Origin: an uncultured Fibrobacter sp.
Lineage (GTDB): Bacteria; Fibrobacterota; Fibrobacteria; Fibrobacterales; Fibrobacteraceae
Assembly: GCA_946414025.1 (NCBI GenBank)
Contig: CAMKMX010000009.1
Coordinates: forward strand, 21,049 to 85,048
Reading direction: 5' to 3'
Length of the DNA stretch: 64,000 bases
Both the position numbers and the translations under genes were made by a program. Position 1 is the first letter of the stretch. Every line of letters starts with the position of its first letter. This document shows, in pieces, positions 10,128 through 20,037 of the stretch. The notes below the pieces were generated by a model, which did no database searches, was not told the DNA's origin, and saw nothing but the letters and a program-made list of their open reading frames with translations.

Positions 10128-12914
10128 TCACTTAAAAATCGCCGTCAGCGAATCCACTTCCCCAGGCATTACAACGCGTGTCTTTTCTTTGACACCGTCC
10201 TTCCAGCCAACAAATGTACCTCCGTTCTCCTGGGCCGTAATGGTGACCGGCGTCCCCTTGAAGAAAGAGACCGTCATAGACGACTTATCCAAAGGCAAAT
10301 TATGGACCAGAATCTTCCCCGAACCACTGACAGAAAGAGTCGTTTCGGCTGTTTCGCCCAGACCGAAAAATTCCGTCATTTCCGACAAAATAACACTCTG
10401 ACGAGTTTTTGCAAAGGTCTTCATCTTGTCCAACTGTCCACTCATATAAGAGTCGTTAAGCCCCCATCGTTTCTGATCTCTTGAAATTTCTGATTCTATC
10501 TCGTTCATCATGATATTAATACGGACAAGCAGTCTATTTGTTTCAAAATTCATCGCCAAAAGTACCGGGAAACGATTGACAAAAGCCAACTTGAACTTTA
10601 CGTTTTCCAAAAGCCTGCGAAGCAACAAGGTAGAAGCCGGGCCATTGGGCCAATCAGGGCCATCTTCGGCTGTTGCAAATTCAAAAATGTTATTCTTGAA
10701 CTCGCTGTACTCGTTGCCGAACCCGAAATCCATATCGTAAATGAACCATTTCCACTTGGTCTTGGGATTTGTACCACGCCATTTTTTCAGGTTGTTGGCA
10801 GGCCAGTCGCGATTGTTCATAAACAGTTCCGTATGGATATAATTGATAAAATTATCCACATCAATCTGGTCGGCAACATAACTGTAGTTGTCTTCACTAT
10901 TCAGATGGTGATTTTCAAGATAGCTCATGAGGTTCACGTAATCCGCAGGCGACCCTGCCGTAGCAGAATTGTCCGCCTTCAACAAATCTATCTCGTCGGC
11001 ATTCAAACCATAATGGGTTTCGAAATAGTATTCCGTAGAGCGTTCCCGAATATTGTGGATCCCGTAGTATTCCCCATTGTAATAGACCACAACGCCGCGG
11101 CCCCGCTGGTAATCTACATTCAATCCCTCGGACACGGAGCTGCAAAGTCTGTCGCGGATATAGTCACTCCCAAAATTGCTTCCGTTGCTACGCAACAAGA
11201 ACACCTTGAACTTCTTGAGATTTGGAAAATCCGGGAATAGCGGGTATTCCAGTCTTTTATCACCGTATTTTTCCCGGAATACAATAGCTACAGATTTCTT
11301 TTTGTTTGCGCGACTATAATTTCCGAAAATCTGGAACCCGGCGTTTTTCGCGAAGGCCGGCGACTTGCCACCCTTTTCCAGAAGTTCCACAAATACGGGG
11401 ATTTCCCTATCTTCCCAGTAGTTCGCTCCATAATGCGGGTCCTTCGTCTGGGCATTGGGACCTTCCATGTAGATTCCCGTATCGGGATCAAACAGAGACT
11501 TGGGATTGGCTGTCAAGAATACCACGGGCGTTTGGGGTTGCGTTTCGAATACGTATGTGCGGGTCACCACATCGCTGGCGACACTATTCGCAGCAAAGCT
11601 CGCGCAACGAAGTACGGTAGTCTTGTTAATTGTGATATTATCTTGACGGGAACTTTTTTCTGTAGGCGTATAGCCGCCCGTTTCACAGCGCACGTTCGGC
11701 TCGCTGGAAAGGTTTATGGTAAAAGCAGAACTGTAGAATCCAGATGCTGGGAAGGAAACCTTTTTTTCGGGACTGGGTTCGCGTTTTACCATAATGGCGT
11801 TCTGACCGTAGGCGAACGGCGACGGCTCTGCATAGCCCCAGCCTTCACCATCAGTGAATACCTTATTGCCATCTTTATCAATGTAATTGTCGGTATAAGA
11901 ATAGCTCCAACTCTTTCCAAGAGGCAGTTCCGGATAAGTGACGGAATCCACAAGTGTTCCATCCGGTTTCATCAAGAAGAGAGAACCGCCTGTTTTTTTC
12001 AGTTTGAAATTCGCGTGAGGTTCATGACCCCGATTCCGCGCGATATAGGAATCCACCTTGAATGATAGAGGACGCAGTTCCTGATCATCAGGACTAAAAC
12101 GCGTGCCGTAAATATGAGCTAAATCGGGAAGCGTTGAACCCATAGGAAGGGTAATGCGGTATGTGTAAGACGAATCCCCAGTTCCCGTAAGGACCTTGGC
12201 CCAGCCCTTCCAGTCATCCAAATCTGTTTGGGCGAGGCGCAATTGAAGCTTTCGGTCTTTTTCGACATAGCCTGTCAACAGAATTTCATTGGTCTTGCTC
12301 AAATCCATCGCGTCTGCCGAATTTCCCCTATCACCAACACCCACAAAGAAAGAAATCGAATGCCATCCTAGGTCCGTATTTTCACCAAAGCGCATTGTCC
12401 CGCCGAATTTACGAATGCCTGATTCATTAAAACAAGGATGGGAACCATCCAAATACTGGACCGAACTTTCTCCCTTGATGGGTGTGTTTTGGGAATCTGT
12501 CCAAGCCCAACAACCATTACCGATTAAATTAATTGAATCGTGGGGAGCCACGTAATCCGGAAGGTTCTTGCCTGACAGAAACACCAGCATGGTTTCACCA
12601 GGATTTAAAGACACATTTCCGAAAGTCCATTTTTTCGGGTTGTCTCTGGAATCAGTCAAAACCATTCCCGACAAATCTACGACGCTGTCTGTCGGGTTAA
12701 AAAGCTCTATCCAGCCGGCGTCATCGCCTTCGTGGTCCTTATAAACCAAGTTGACGGGGTCCACTTCAGAAAAGACAATTGGACCCCGGAAAATGTTGTC
12801 CGGATTTTCACTTTCGCAATCCAGGCATTCAACGATGGTAACGGTTCCATCATCCGAGGAACAGGCAACAAGCCACAGGGCAAAGAGCAAGACCGAATAG
12901 TTTTTCCATTCCAT
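10128..12914 (-). CDS. CotH kinase-like lipoprotein with lamin-tail-like N-terminus and chitobiase-C-like and InlB-B-repeat-like segments
   Basis: Lipobox LVACSS after Met36 of the supplied ORF; VDPVNLVYKDHEGDDAGWIELFNPTDSVVDLSGMVLTD; NNRDWPANNLKKWRGTNPKTKWKWFIYDMDFGFG (CotH core); FVGWKDGV..MPGEVDSLTAIF. Confidence 0.75.
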   Translation of the reverse strand: MEWKNYSVLLFALWLVACSSDDGTVTIVECLDCESENPDNIFRGPIVFSEVDPVNLVYKDHEGDDAGWIELFNPTDSVVDLSGMVLTDSRDNPKKWTFGNVSLNPGETMLVFLSGKNLPDYVAPHDSINLIGNGCWAWTDSQNTPIKGESSVQYLDGSHPCFNESGIRKFGGTMRFGENTDLGWHSISFFVGVGDRGNSADAMDLSKTNEILLTGYVEKDRKLQLRLAQTDLDDWKGWAKVLTGTGDSSYTYRITLPMGSTLPDLAHIYGTRFSPDDQELRPLSFKVDSYIARNRGHEPHANFKLKKTGGSLFLMKPDGTLVDSVTYPELPLGKSWSYSYTDNYIDKDGNKVFTDGEGWGYAEPSPFAYGQNAIMVKREPSPEKKVSFPASGFYSSAFTINLSSEPNVRCETGGYTPTEKSSRQDNITINKTTVLRCASFAANSVASDVVTRTYVFETQPQTPVVFLTANPKSLFDPDTGIYMEGPNAQTKDPHYGANYWEDREIPVFVELLEKGGKSPAFAKNAGFQIFGNYSRANKKKSVAIVFREKYGDKRLEYPLFPDFPNLKKFKVFLLRSNGSNFGSDYIRDRLCSSVSEGLNVDYQRGRGVVVYYNGEYYGIHNIRERSTEYYFETHYGLNADEIDLLKADNSATAGSPADYVNLMSYLENHHLNSEDNYSYVADQIDVDNFINYIHTELFMNNRDWPANNLKKWRGTNPKTKWKWFIYDMDFGFGNEYSEFKNNIFEFATAEDGPDWPNGPASTLLLRRLLENVKFKLAFVNRFPVLLAMNFETNRLLVRINIMMNEIESEISRDQKRWGLNDSYMSGQLDKMKTFAKTRQSVILSEMTEFFGLGETAETTLSVSGSGKILVHNLPLDKSSMTVSFFKGTPVTITAQENGGTFVGWKDGVKEKTRVVMPGEVDSLTAIFK

Positions 12915-12981
12915 AGGATTAAATATATACAAAAAAAGGCAAAGCGGCACAAGAAAAGCGGACGCCCACAAAAAACATCCA

Positions 12982-13824
12982 CTAATCTGCGGATTTTTTG
13001 CGGCGGGGCCTGCGGACAATAAACAAACAGGCGCCGATAAGCACCAGAGTCACCGAAATGGCCTTGCCCGTGGGGAACGCTTCTGAGAACACCAGGGCAC
13101 CCGCCAGCGTGGGAACGGCCGCTCCTACAGCGGCACTGAAGGGAATAATGAACAGCGCCCGCCCGCGGGAGAACGAAATCTGAGAATAAAGGAACGCTAT
13201 CCCGTAAGTCGCAATGTAACCGAGAGTCCTAAAGTCCAGCAACAGGTTCGCTACCGACGAAAGCTCAATATGGTCCAAATCGAAATCCATGGCAAGGCTC
13301 TTGTAGAACGCCGCCGAAAGCCCGAAACCTACGCCCATAATCAAAGAATCCACCATCTCCCGATCCTTCACGAAAAGGTGAGCAAACAGAGTGACGGCGC
13401 AAAGCCCACCGGCATAGGCCCATAACATGGGGATGTTCTGCAGGGCCGTAGATTCACCCAAGTTCTCTACAGAATACAAGAGCCCCGCCACCACAAAGCA
13501 GATGGCCACCACAATGCGCTTGGTCAAGGCCTCTTTCAAAATGCAGAAACCCATCAGGGCGGTAAGCACCGGATTCAGGACCATCATGGGCTGGACCTGG
13601 CTCAGGTCGTACTGCGCCATGGCGATGTAGTAGCCCACCGTGGCAAGCCCGGAGCAGCTGATGCCCAGCCACCAGAACTTGTTGGTAATGACGCCCTTGA
13701 AAAATTCCCAGGGCCTGGAAGTTCCGCCGGTGCGCTTGCCAACGGTAGAAACTCCGGACTTTTCCAGAATATTTCCGCAGGCAAAGAGGAAGGCAGGGCC
13801 GATTGTGAGAAGAAGGAAAAGCAT
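12982..13824 (-). CDS. EamA/DMT family transporter
   Basis: 10-TM pattern; MAQYDLSQVQPMMVLNPVLTALMGFCILKEAL. Confidence 0.75.
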   Translation of the reverse strand: MLFLLLTIGPAFLFACGNILEKSGVSTVGKRTGGTSRPWEFFKGVITNKFWWLGISCSGLATVGYYIAMAQYDLSQVQPMMVLNPVLTALMGFCILKEALTKRIVVAICFVVAGLLYSVENLGESTALQNIPMLWAYAGGLCAVTLFAHLFVKDREMVDSLIMGVGFGLSAAFYKSLAMDFDLDHIELSSVANLLLDFRTLGYIATYGIAFLYSQISFSRGRALFIIPFSAAVGAAVPTLAGALVFSEAFPTGKAISVTLVLIGACLFIVRRPRRKKSAD

Positions 13825-13826
13825 TG

Positions 13827-14279
13827 TTAATTCGGAATTCGGAGTTCGGAGTTCGGAGTTGTTTTTAATTTGGAATTCGAAGTTTGGAGTTCACAATTAG
13901 AAAACTGCTTTAAGCATTTTTGCTTCATAATCTTGTTATGTAGTGTTTTTGTGATTGATACGAGTAACCTAATTAATTCTTCACAATCTGAATTATAACT
14001 TTTAAATGTTTCCTCATTAACATAGCCTGTTCTATGCAACAATTCTAGCCAATATTGCGTTTCGTCTGCCTCTTTCAATGAAATTGTGAGTTTTGAATAA
14101 AAATCAGGCGTAGACTGCGCTCTCTTAGCCTCCAGCACATTAGCGCCAATACTAGTTCCACTTCTAAGAACCTGCTTGGACATAACGTACTCATGTTTTT
14201 CATCAGAAAGTTTTTGATAAAGCTCTACCATTCTAATAGAAAAATACATGCTTTTGTTCTGCAGGTAATTTCTTTCCAT
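13827..14279 (-). CDS. Four-helix bundle protein (23S rRNA IVS-type)
   Basis: IRMVELYQKLSDEKHEYVMSKQVLRSGTSIGANVLEAKRAQST..FYSKLTISLKEADETQYWLELL; C-terminal ELQTSNSKLKTTPNSELRIPN is encoded by heptad repeats. Confidence 0.85.
   Translation of the reverse strand: MERNYLQNKSMYFSIRMVELYQKLSDEKHEYVMSKQVLRSGTSIGANVLEAKRAQSTPDFYSKLTISLKEADETQYWLELLHRTGYVNEETFKSYNSDCEELIRLLVSITKTLHNKIMKQKCLKQFSNCELQTSNSKLKTTPNSELRIPN
13829..13901. repeat. Heptad arrays (AATTCGG type), two blocks 13829-13856 and 13867-13901
   Basis: AATTCGG AATTCGG AGTTCGG AGTTCGG, then AATTTGG AATTCGA AGTTTGG AGTTCAC AATTAGA. Confidence 0.85.
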
Positions 14280-14300
14280 TTTTTTTCTCCAAACTTCAAT

Positions 14301-14328
14301 AAATCCGAAATCTGAAATCAGAAATCAG
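14301..14328. repeat. Heptad array (AAATCNG type)
   Basis: AAATCCG AAATCTG AAATCAG AAATCAG; contains the slt stop codon. Confidence 0.9.
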
Positions 14329-16762
14329 AACTATCATAAATTTCCTGGTAAATCCAGTAGTTGCCCATGACGCGCTTTACGTAGTCGCGGGTTTCCCAGT
14401 AGCTGATTTCTTCGGCGCGGATATCCCAGTGCTTGCCCCGGCCTGCGGCCTGCCAGCGCTTGGTGGGCTTGGGGCCTGCATTGTAGTTGCCCAGAACATA
14501 CATGTAGTCATCGCTGTATTCGGCTTTCAAGTCCACCAGGTAACGAACACCCAGGCGAATGTTCATGTAAGGGTTGAAAAGGAACAGCGGGTCAAAATCG
14601 GGAATCCCTTCTTTGGCGGCCACCATCTTGCCTGTGGCGGGCATAATCTGCAAGAGCCCGCGGGCGCCTACCGGAGAGGCAATCTCGAAATTGAAGATGG
14701 ATTCCTGACGCATGACGCTATAGACGAAGAAGGGGTCAATTCGCGTTCCGGAATGGAACTTCACCTGGTCCTTGAAGGGAATGGGATAAAGGTAATGCAG
14801 CACATCTATAGGCGGTGCCATCAGGCGACGACGATCGATATTATTCTGGAACTGCCGTGCTAGCCTGTAGCCGGCGGCCACCTCCCCCATCTCGTAGAAG
14901 AGCTTGCCGTATTCGTACAAGAAATCCAGACGCTTGTAATTCTTGCGGCGCACCTCGTCGTAGAGGGCAAAGGCCTCGTCGCTGAAACCGTAAAGGAACA
15001 GATCCCGAATGCGGTTGTAGCGGACCGGGTTGTAGGTGGTGTCCGGCTTGCCGATTTTCTGGGAGGCGCGAATCCACGCCAGAGTCTCTTCGGGAGACAT
15101 GGCGACCCCGTGAGCATACGGGATGTCCTTCTCTTCCATCAGCTTGTATTCCGAAAGCTTCAGGCGGCTGCGGTGGGCGTAGTAGGCCAGCGGGAAATCC
15201 CGGATGCAGTCCAGATAGGCTTCACGAGCGAGGGAATCCTTGCCCAGCTTCATGTAGGCATCTCCCAAGAACATGCGGGCCCCGCTTCCGCTCCAAAGGA
15301 ACGGCTCCTTGGCCGCATCGATAAAGGCATCGACGGCCTCTTGCCATTTTTCTTGCTTGTAATAGACGAAACCGATGCGGAACTTTGCCCACTGGCGCTT
15401 CACATTGTTCTTGAACCTGCGATGGGAAAGTTTCTTGAAACACACGATGGCACTATCGTATTTTTCGTTCTGCTCGTATTCAAAGCCTTTTATCCAGAGG
15501 TTGTTGGCGTTTTCCTTGCTGAACTGGCTTGCATCCTGTAACAGGGAATCGGTGGTCTTGATTTCTTTGGCGTATTTCTTGGCGTTGTTGCGGTACAGTT
15601 TCAAGATAGACTGCATCCACAAAGGCTTAGCCTCCACAGAATCCAACAGGAAGCGGAACTGGGCAATAGACTCGTCTTCGCGCTTCAAACTACGAAGCGT
15701 AACAGCCCGTTTTTCCCACAGGGCAATGCGGGTGTCCATGTCCAGAGTGCTGGGCGGCAAAAGCTTCTGCAGGGAGTCTTCCGACGGCGCCACCGCGGCA
15801 GACGGATTTTTCGCAAGGGCGATAGAATCCATAATGGCGATGGAATCCAGCAGAACAAGGCAAGCGGACGCCTCGTCCTTGGCGCAGGCCATCCTGGCAT
15901 AGGCAATTTTTTCGGGCAGGCTTTCCGGAGTTCCCTGGACCTTGCGCAGGCGCTGAATCGCCTTGAAGGCGGAATCCTTGTAAGCCGTAGAACTGGCCAA
16001 CAGCTGGATATAAAGCTTCTTGGCCTGGGCCGGCTGCTTGAACTGTTCCAAGTACAGGGCATAGCGATACTTGAGAGCGGCAGCGTCTTCGCCCTTGGGG
16101 TACTTTTCCAGGAACACCTTCAGGGAATCCGCATGGGCCGCGTCGGTAAGGCTGGTGTCCGCCATGGCGGCCTCGATACGCATACGGGAGGCGGACTTGT
16201 CAAAATCGGAATCCTTGGCGTACTTGTTCCCGAGAGCAAGGGTTGCGCGCATCTTGGCGTAATCCCCCCGCATAAAACAGGTGCGGGCCATTCGCAAAAC
16301 AACGCTCTTTTCTAGAACGGAATCCCTGCTCCGCAGAGAATCGTAGGCGGCGTAGGCGCTATCCCAAAGTTCCCTGTAATAGTAATAAGCGGCCTTCGCG
16401 AAATCCTGAACGTTTTTCGAGACGTCAAAATCCGTAGAGGCCCGCTTGGAGCGTTCTGCACGAACTACCAGGTTCTGGAAATCCTTGGGCAGAATCTTTT
16501 CTTGTTCTGCAAAAGGATCATTCAGGGGGACTGTCGAAATCAGGCTGTCGGTGGCGACAAATGTTGCGGGGAGAGAATCCTTCTTTGCCGTTGTCGGCTT
16601 AGAAACAACGGCCGTTGCGGCACTGGAAACTACGATGGCTGGGGCGGAAGCAGACGACTGGGCGACAGGGGCCGAAGAAGAGACAACTGCAGAAGATACA
16701 GCAGCGGTATCAGCAAGAGCGAAGGCGACACTAAAAAAAAGGACTGTTAAAATTTTACTCAT
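14318..16762 (-). CDS. Lytic murein transglycosylase (Slt-like, TPR/alpha-superhelical N-terminus)
   Basis: SVMRQESIFNFEIASPVGARGLLQIMPATGKMVA, YVLGNYNAGP; Ala/Ser-rich N-terminus after signal peptide. Confidence 0.88.
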   Translation of the reverse strand: MSKILTVLFFSVAFALADTAAVSSAVVSSSAPVAQSSASAPAIVVSSAATAVVSKPTTAKKDSLPATFVATDSLISTVPLNDPFAEQEKILPKDFQNLVVRAERSKRASTDFDVSKNVQDFAKAAYYYYRELWDSAYAAYDSLRSRDSVLEKSVVLRMARTCFMRGDYAKMRATLALGNKYAKDSDFDKSASRMRIEAAMADTSLTDAAHADSLKVFLEKYPKGEDAAALKYRYALYLEQFKQPAQAKKLYIQLLASSTAYKDSAFKAIQRLRKVQGTPESLPEKIAYARMACAKDEASACLVLLDSIAIMDSIALAKNPSAAVAPSEDSLQKLLPPSTLDMDTRIALWEKRAVTLRSLKREDESIAQFRFLLDSVEAKPLWMQSILKLYRNNAKKYAKEIKTTDSLLQDASQFSKENANNLWIKGFEYEQNEKYDSAIVCFKKLSHRRFKNNVKRQWAKFRIGFVYYKQEKWQEAVDAFIDAAKEPFLWSGSGARMFLGDAYMKLGKDSLAREAYLDCIRDFPLAYYAHRSRLKLSEYKLMEEKDIPYAHGVAMSPEETLAWIRASQKIGKPDTTYNPVRYNRIRDLFLYGFSDEAFALYDEVRRKNYKRLDFLYEYGKLFYEMGEVAAGYRLARQFQNNIDRRRLMAPPIDVLHYLYPIPFKDQVKFHSGTRIDPFFVYSVMRQESIFNFEIASPVGARGLLQIMPATGKMVAAKEGIPDFDPLFLFNPYMNIRLGVRYLVDLKAEYSDDYMYVLGNYNAGPKPTKRWQAAGRGKHWDIRAEEISYWETRDYVKRVMGNYWIYQEIYDSSDF

Positions 16763-16794
16763 TCTGGTTTACGTCATGCGGTGCATCGTATGTG

Positions 16795-16829
16795 TAGGTT
16801 GTAGGTGTTAGGTTTTAGGCGTTAGGGCT
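16795..16829. repeat. Heptad array (TAGGNNN type)
   Basis: TAGGTTG TAGGTGT TAGGTTT TAGGCGT TAGGGCT. Confidence 0.9.
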
Positions 16830-16868
16830 GATAGAGATAATTAGATGTCATTTCAAACATCTCTAGCA

Positions 16869-16892
16869 GATCCTCGCCTACGCGAGGATGAC
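16869..16892. repeat. GTCAT hairpin element
   Basis: GATCCTCGCCTACGCGAGGATGAC. Confidence 0.85.
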
Positions 16893-16908
16893 ATCTGGCA
16901 TCACTCAC

Positions 16909-16936
16909 ACCACACATTTCACATTCCACATTATTT
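16909..16936. repeat. Short heptad array (ATTNCAC type)
   Basis: ..ATTTCAC ATTCCAC ATTATTT; contains the ptsI stop codon. Confidence 0.65.
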
Positions 16937-18766
16937 CCCATCCACCTGGCCCACAAAGCTGGAAATACCCAAGTCCGTAATGGTCTGGGCATACTTCTTG
17001 TGCATATACTCGTTCACGTTGTCGGAATCGTCCATCTGCAAAACGGTCAGGGCGGACTCGCGAACGTCTTCGTAGTTGATGGAACGGATAATCTTCTTGG
17101 TGGCCATAACGCTCCAGGGCGTCATGGAAAGTTCATCTACGCCAAGCCCAACGAGCAAAAGCACACTCATGGGGTCCGCACTCATTTCGCCGCAAACCGC
17201 CACAGGAATCCCCTCGCGGTGCGCCGCCATCACCACACGGTTGATCATGTGCAGAATGGCCGGATGGTGAGGTTGGAACATTTCGGTGATAAGTTCGTTG
17301 GTCCGGTCCACCGCCAAGGTAAACTGGATAAGGTCGTTTGTACCGATGCTGAAGAAATCCACTTCCTTGGCAAGCAGGTCCACAAGCATCACGGCGGCAG
17401 GCACTTCTATCATGGCTCCAATCTTGATATTGCCTACCTGCACTCCTTCGGCCTTCAGCTCGTCGGCACAGCGCTTGATATACGCCTTCGCCTTGCGGAG
17501 TTCGTTGAGCCCGGAAATCATGGGCAACAAAATCCGGAGGTTCCCGCTCTTGTTGGCCCGGAGCAACGCCCGCAATTGCGTACAGAAAATGTCTTCGCGG
17601 CTAAGGCACACGCGGATAGAGCGCCAGCCCATAAAGGGGTTGGCCTCGTTCACGGCGGTAAGGCCCGCCACCAGCTTATCACCACCGGCATCCAGGGTGC
17701 GGATCGTCACCGGACAGGGCGACATGGTAGAAAGGATTTCTTCGTAGGCTGTTTCCTGCTCGCTTTCGGTGGGAGCGTCTTTCTGAAAGAACAAGAATTC
17801 CGAACGGTAAAGACCGATACCTGTGGCTCCGAAATCTGTGACCTTCGATGCTTCCGACGGAAGTTCGATGTTGGCGTGGAGCGTAATGTACTTGCCGTCC
17901 CGGGTCATGGGCTCCAGACGGCGCATGGTGAACAGTTCCCGGCGCTGGCGTTCAAAGACCTCTTGCCGTTCGTGGAACTTGCGGATGTCCTCTTCGTCCG
18001 GGTTGACAATGACCATGCCGCCGGTACCATCTACAATGATGGTGTCACCGGCGTTCACCTGGGCAGCTACGTTCCTAAGGCCCGACACCGCCGGAATCTG
18101 CAACGACCTGGCAAGAATTGCCACGTGGCTCGTACGGCCACCCGTATCCATCACCAGGGCGCTGACCTGACCGGGCTTGATGGCAATGAGCATGCTGGGC
18201 ATGATTTCGTGAGCCGCCAGCACCACGCCCTGTTCCAGAGCTACGTCCTCCAGTACCGGACCGGAATCGTCCAGGGCGGTCATCAGGCGGTTATACAAGT
18301 CCCGAAGGTCTGCCGCCTTGTCCCGCATGGCCGGGGAATTGATCTTCTCGAATTTTTCGATGTAGTTGCCCAGCACCACGTGCACCGACCAGCGGGCCGT
18401 CTTGTGCTTTTTCTTGACCATTTCCAGGACGCCGTTCACCAGGCCCGGGTCCTGCAAAATCATCAGGTGGGTTGCAAATATCAAGCTGTCGTGGACGCCG
18501 GTGCGGGTCTCGGAGATTTCCTTGATCTGGCTGATTTCTTTTGCCGTCTTGCTCACGGCCTTCAAGAACAGCTGTTCTTCGGTGGTGACCCGGCTTTCGG
18601 GAATGGACTCCTCGACGACGGAAATTTCCCTGTTGGTAATCGGGAAAACTTTGCCCATGGCAAAGCCCGGCGACGCAGGAACGCCAACCAATACAATGCG
18701 TAATGGTTTCTTGGATGTCTTGGAGCTAGAAGACCCCTTAGCCTGCTTCTTCGTTGAAGTTGTCAT
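16931..18766 (-). CDS. ptsI: Phosphoenolpyruvate-protein phosphotransferase (PTS Enzyme I)
   Basis: MDTGGRTSHVAILARS (active His), IGLYRSEFLFF, TIRTLDAGGDK, FSIGTNDLIQFTLAVDR, VCGEMSADP. Confidence 0.93.
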   Translation of the reverse strand: MTTSTKKQAKGSSSSKTSKKPLRIVLVGVPASPGFAMGKVFPITNREISVVEESIPESRVTTEEQLFLKAVSKTAKEISQIKEISETRTGVHDSLIFATHLMILQDPGLVNGVLEMVKKKHKTARWSVHVVLGNYIEKFEKINSPAMRDKAADLRDLYNRLMTALDDSGPVLEDVALEQGVVLAAHEIMPSMLIAIKPGQVSALVMDTGGRTSHVAILARSLQIPAVSGLRNVAAQVNAGDTIIVDGTGGMVIVNPDEEDIRKFHERQEVFERQRRELFTMRRLEPMTRDGKYITLHANIELPSEASKVTDFGATGIGLYRSEFLFFQKDAPTESEQETAYEEILSTMSPCPVTIRTLDAGGDKLVAGLTAVNEANPFMGWRSIRVCLSREDIFCTQLRALLRANKSGNLRILLPMISGLNELRKAKAYIKRCADELKAEGVQVGNIKIGAMIEVPAAVMLVDLLAKEVDFFSIGTNDLIQFTLAVDRTNELITEMFQPHHPAILHMINRVVMAAHREGIPVAVCGEMSADPMSVLLLVGLGVDELSMTPWSVMATKKIIRSINYEDVRESALTVLQMDDSDNVNEYMHKKYAQTITDLGISSFVGQVDGK

Positions 18767-19010
18767 GGAATAACTGCTCCAACTTCTGCACGACCAGTTC
18801 TTCGTCTTCGCCGTCCACCTCGAACTTCACCTCGGAACCCAGGGGAATGGCCAGCATCATCACGTTCAAAATGCTCTTGGCATTGGCCTTAGAACCATCA
18901 AAAATTATGGAGACATCACTCTTGGCAGGTCCCGTAATATCAACAATCATCCCCGCAGGGCGGGCATGAACACCAAGTTTATTGGTCACCGTAAGCGTCT
19001 TTACAATCAT
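18738..19010 (-). CDS. ptsH: HPr phosphocarrier protein
   Basis: KLGVHARPAGMIVD (His15), KANAKSILNVMMLAIPLGSEV. Confidence 0.9.
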   Translation of the reverse strand: MIVKTLTVTNKLGVHARPAGMIVDITGPAKSDVSIIFDGSKANAKSILNVMMLAIPLGSEVKFEVDGEDEELVVQKLEQLFHDNFNEEAG

Positions 19011-19016
19011 AGCCCC

Positions 19017-19925
19017 TCAGAAAATATCCACGTTGATGTCAAGACCATCGTTCAAGATGACCCTGAACAGGCTGTCGGCGGAATGGACTGTCTTGACCAG
19101 GTCGTCGTGCAGCTTGCGGTCCGAAAGCAGGGCGCCCACCGTATTCTCCTTGGACTGGACCTTGGCAATGAGTTCGTCCAGGTGCTTGGTGACACCTTCC
19201 AGTTCGGCAATCAAGTTGTTGGCATTTCCGATAACCACATCCGTATTGGCAAAAAGGTTGTCGATAGGTGGTTTGACGCCATCGACCAGGTTGCCCACCT
19301 TGAGAGTCACCTCGTTCAGGCCGGCCAGGCTCTTCTTGAGCTCGGGGTCCGTGGTGTTCACAAGCTCCATCAGGCGGTCTTCCAAAGTTTCCGCCTTCAC
19401 GAGAAGCGTGTTGAACCTGTCCTGGAAATCCTCGCTGGCGATGGTGCCCTTCAGGGCCCGCTTCACGGATTCCAGCAAGACCTTGGTGCTGTCACAAACT
19501 TCGCCCGCCAGACCGAGGGCCTCAGCGATGCCGGCGTCGAACTGGCCCGTAATGGTGTCACCCGGCTCAAAATACTCCTCGGAGTCCCCGAGAATCATGC
19601 CAATCTGGCGTTCGCCCATGATACCGATGTTCTGGACCCGGATTTCGGAATCCTTGGGAATCATCACATCGGTGCGGAGACGGATAGTCACCACCACGCG
19701 ATGGCCTGCAAGCTCGATGCTTTCCACCTTGCCCAGCTTGACGCCATTGACCTTAACCGGGTCGTCCAGCACAAGGGTACTGACCTGGGTAAACCGCAGG
19801 TGGAAGGTGTTAAACGTCTCTCGCGGGTCCTTCTCGTTCAAGAAGAACATGCCGAAAACCAAGATGACGATAGCCAACAGGACGACAAGACCGACAGAGA
19901 AGTAAAGTGTGGTATTCTTCTTCAT
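19017..19925 (-). CDS. MlaD family (MCE domain) protein
   Basis: Single N-terminal TM; DDPVKVNGVKLGKVESIELAGHRVVVTIRL MCE core. Confidence 0.82.
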   Translation of the reverse strand: MKKNTTLYFSVGLVVLLAIVILVFGMFFLNEKDPRETFNTFHLRFTQVSTLVLDDPVKVNGVKLGKVESIELAGHRVVVTIRLRTDVMIPKDSEIRVQNIGIMGERQIGMILGDSEEYFEPGDTITGQFDAGIAEALGLAGEVCDSTKVLLESVKRALKGTIASEDFQDRFNTLLVKAETLEDRLMELVNTTDPELKKSLAGLNEVTLKVGNLVDGVKPPIDNLFANTDVVIGNANNLIAELEGVTKHLDELIAKVQSKENTVGALLSDRKLHDDLVKTVHSADSLFRVILNDGLDINVDIF

Positions 19926-20009
19926 TTCTGCCTTAAAATAGCATTTTTACCATAATCTACACAAAGAAATCTTCTAAACAAGGGCTTTTCATTCATTCTC
20001 TTGGTTCTT

Positions 20010-20037
20010 AAATCCGAATTCCGAACCCCGAATTACC
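20010..20037. repeat. Heptad array (AATTCCG type)
   Basis: AAATCCG AATTCCG AACCCCG AATTACC; contains the trmH-like stop codon. Confidence 0.75.

Noticed and set aside
13827-14279. Diversity-generating retroelement, because four-helix bundle proteins resemble Avd
   Set aside because: No reverse transcriptase, template repeat or variable repeat seen nearby; best called a stand-alone four-helix bundle gene
17000-18703. 567-aa plus-strand ORF opposite ptsI
   Set aside because: His/Gln-rich antisense shadow of a well conserved Enzyme I gene
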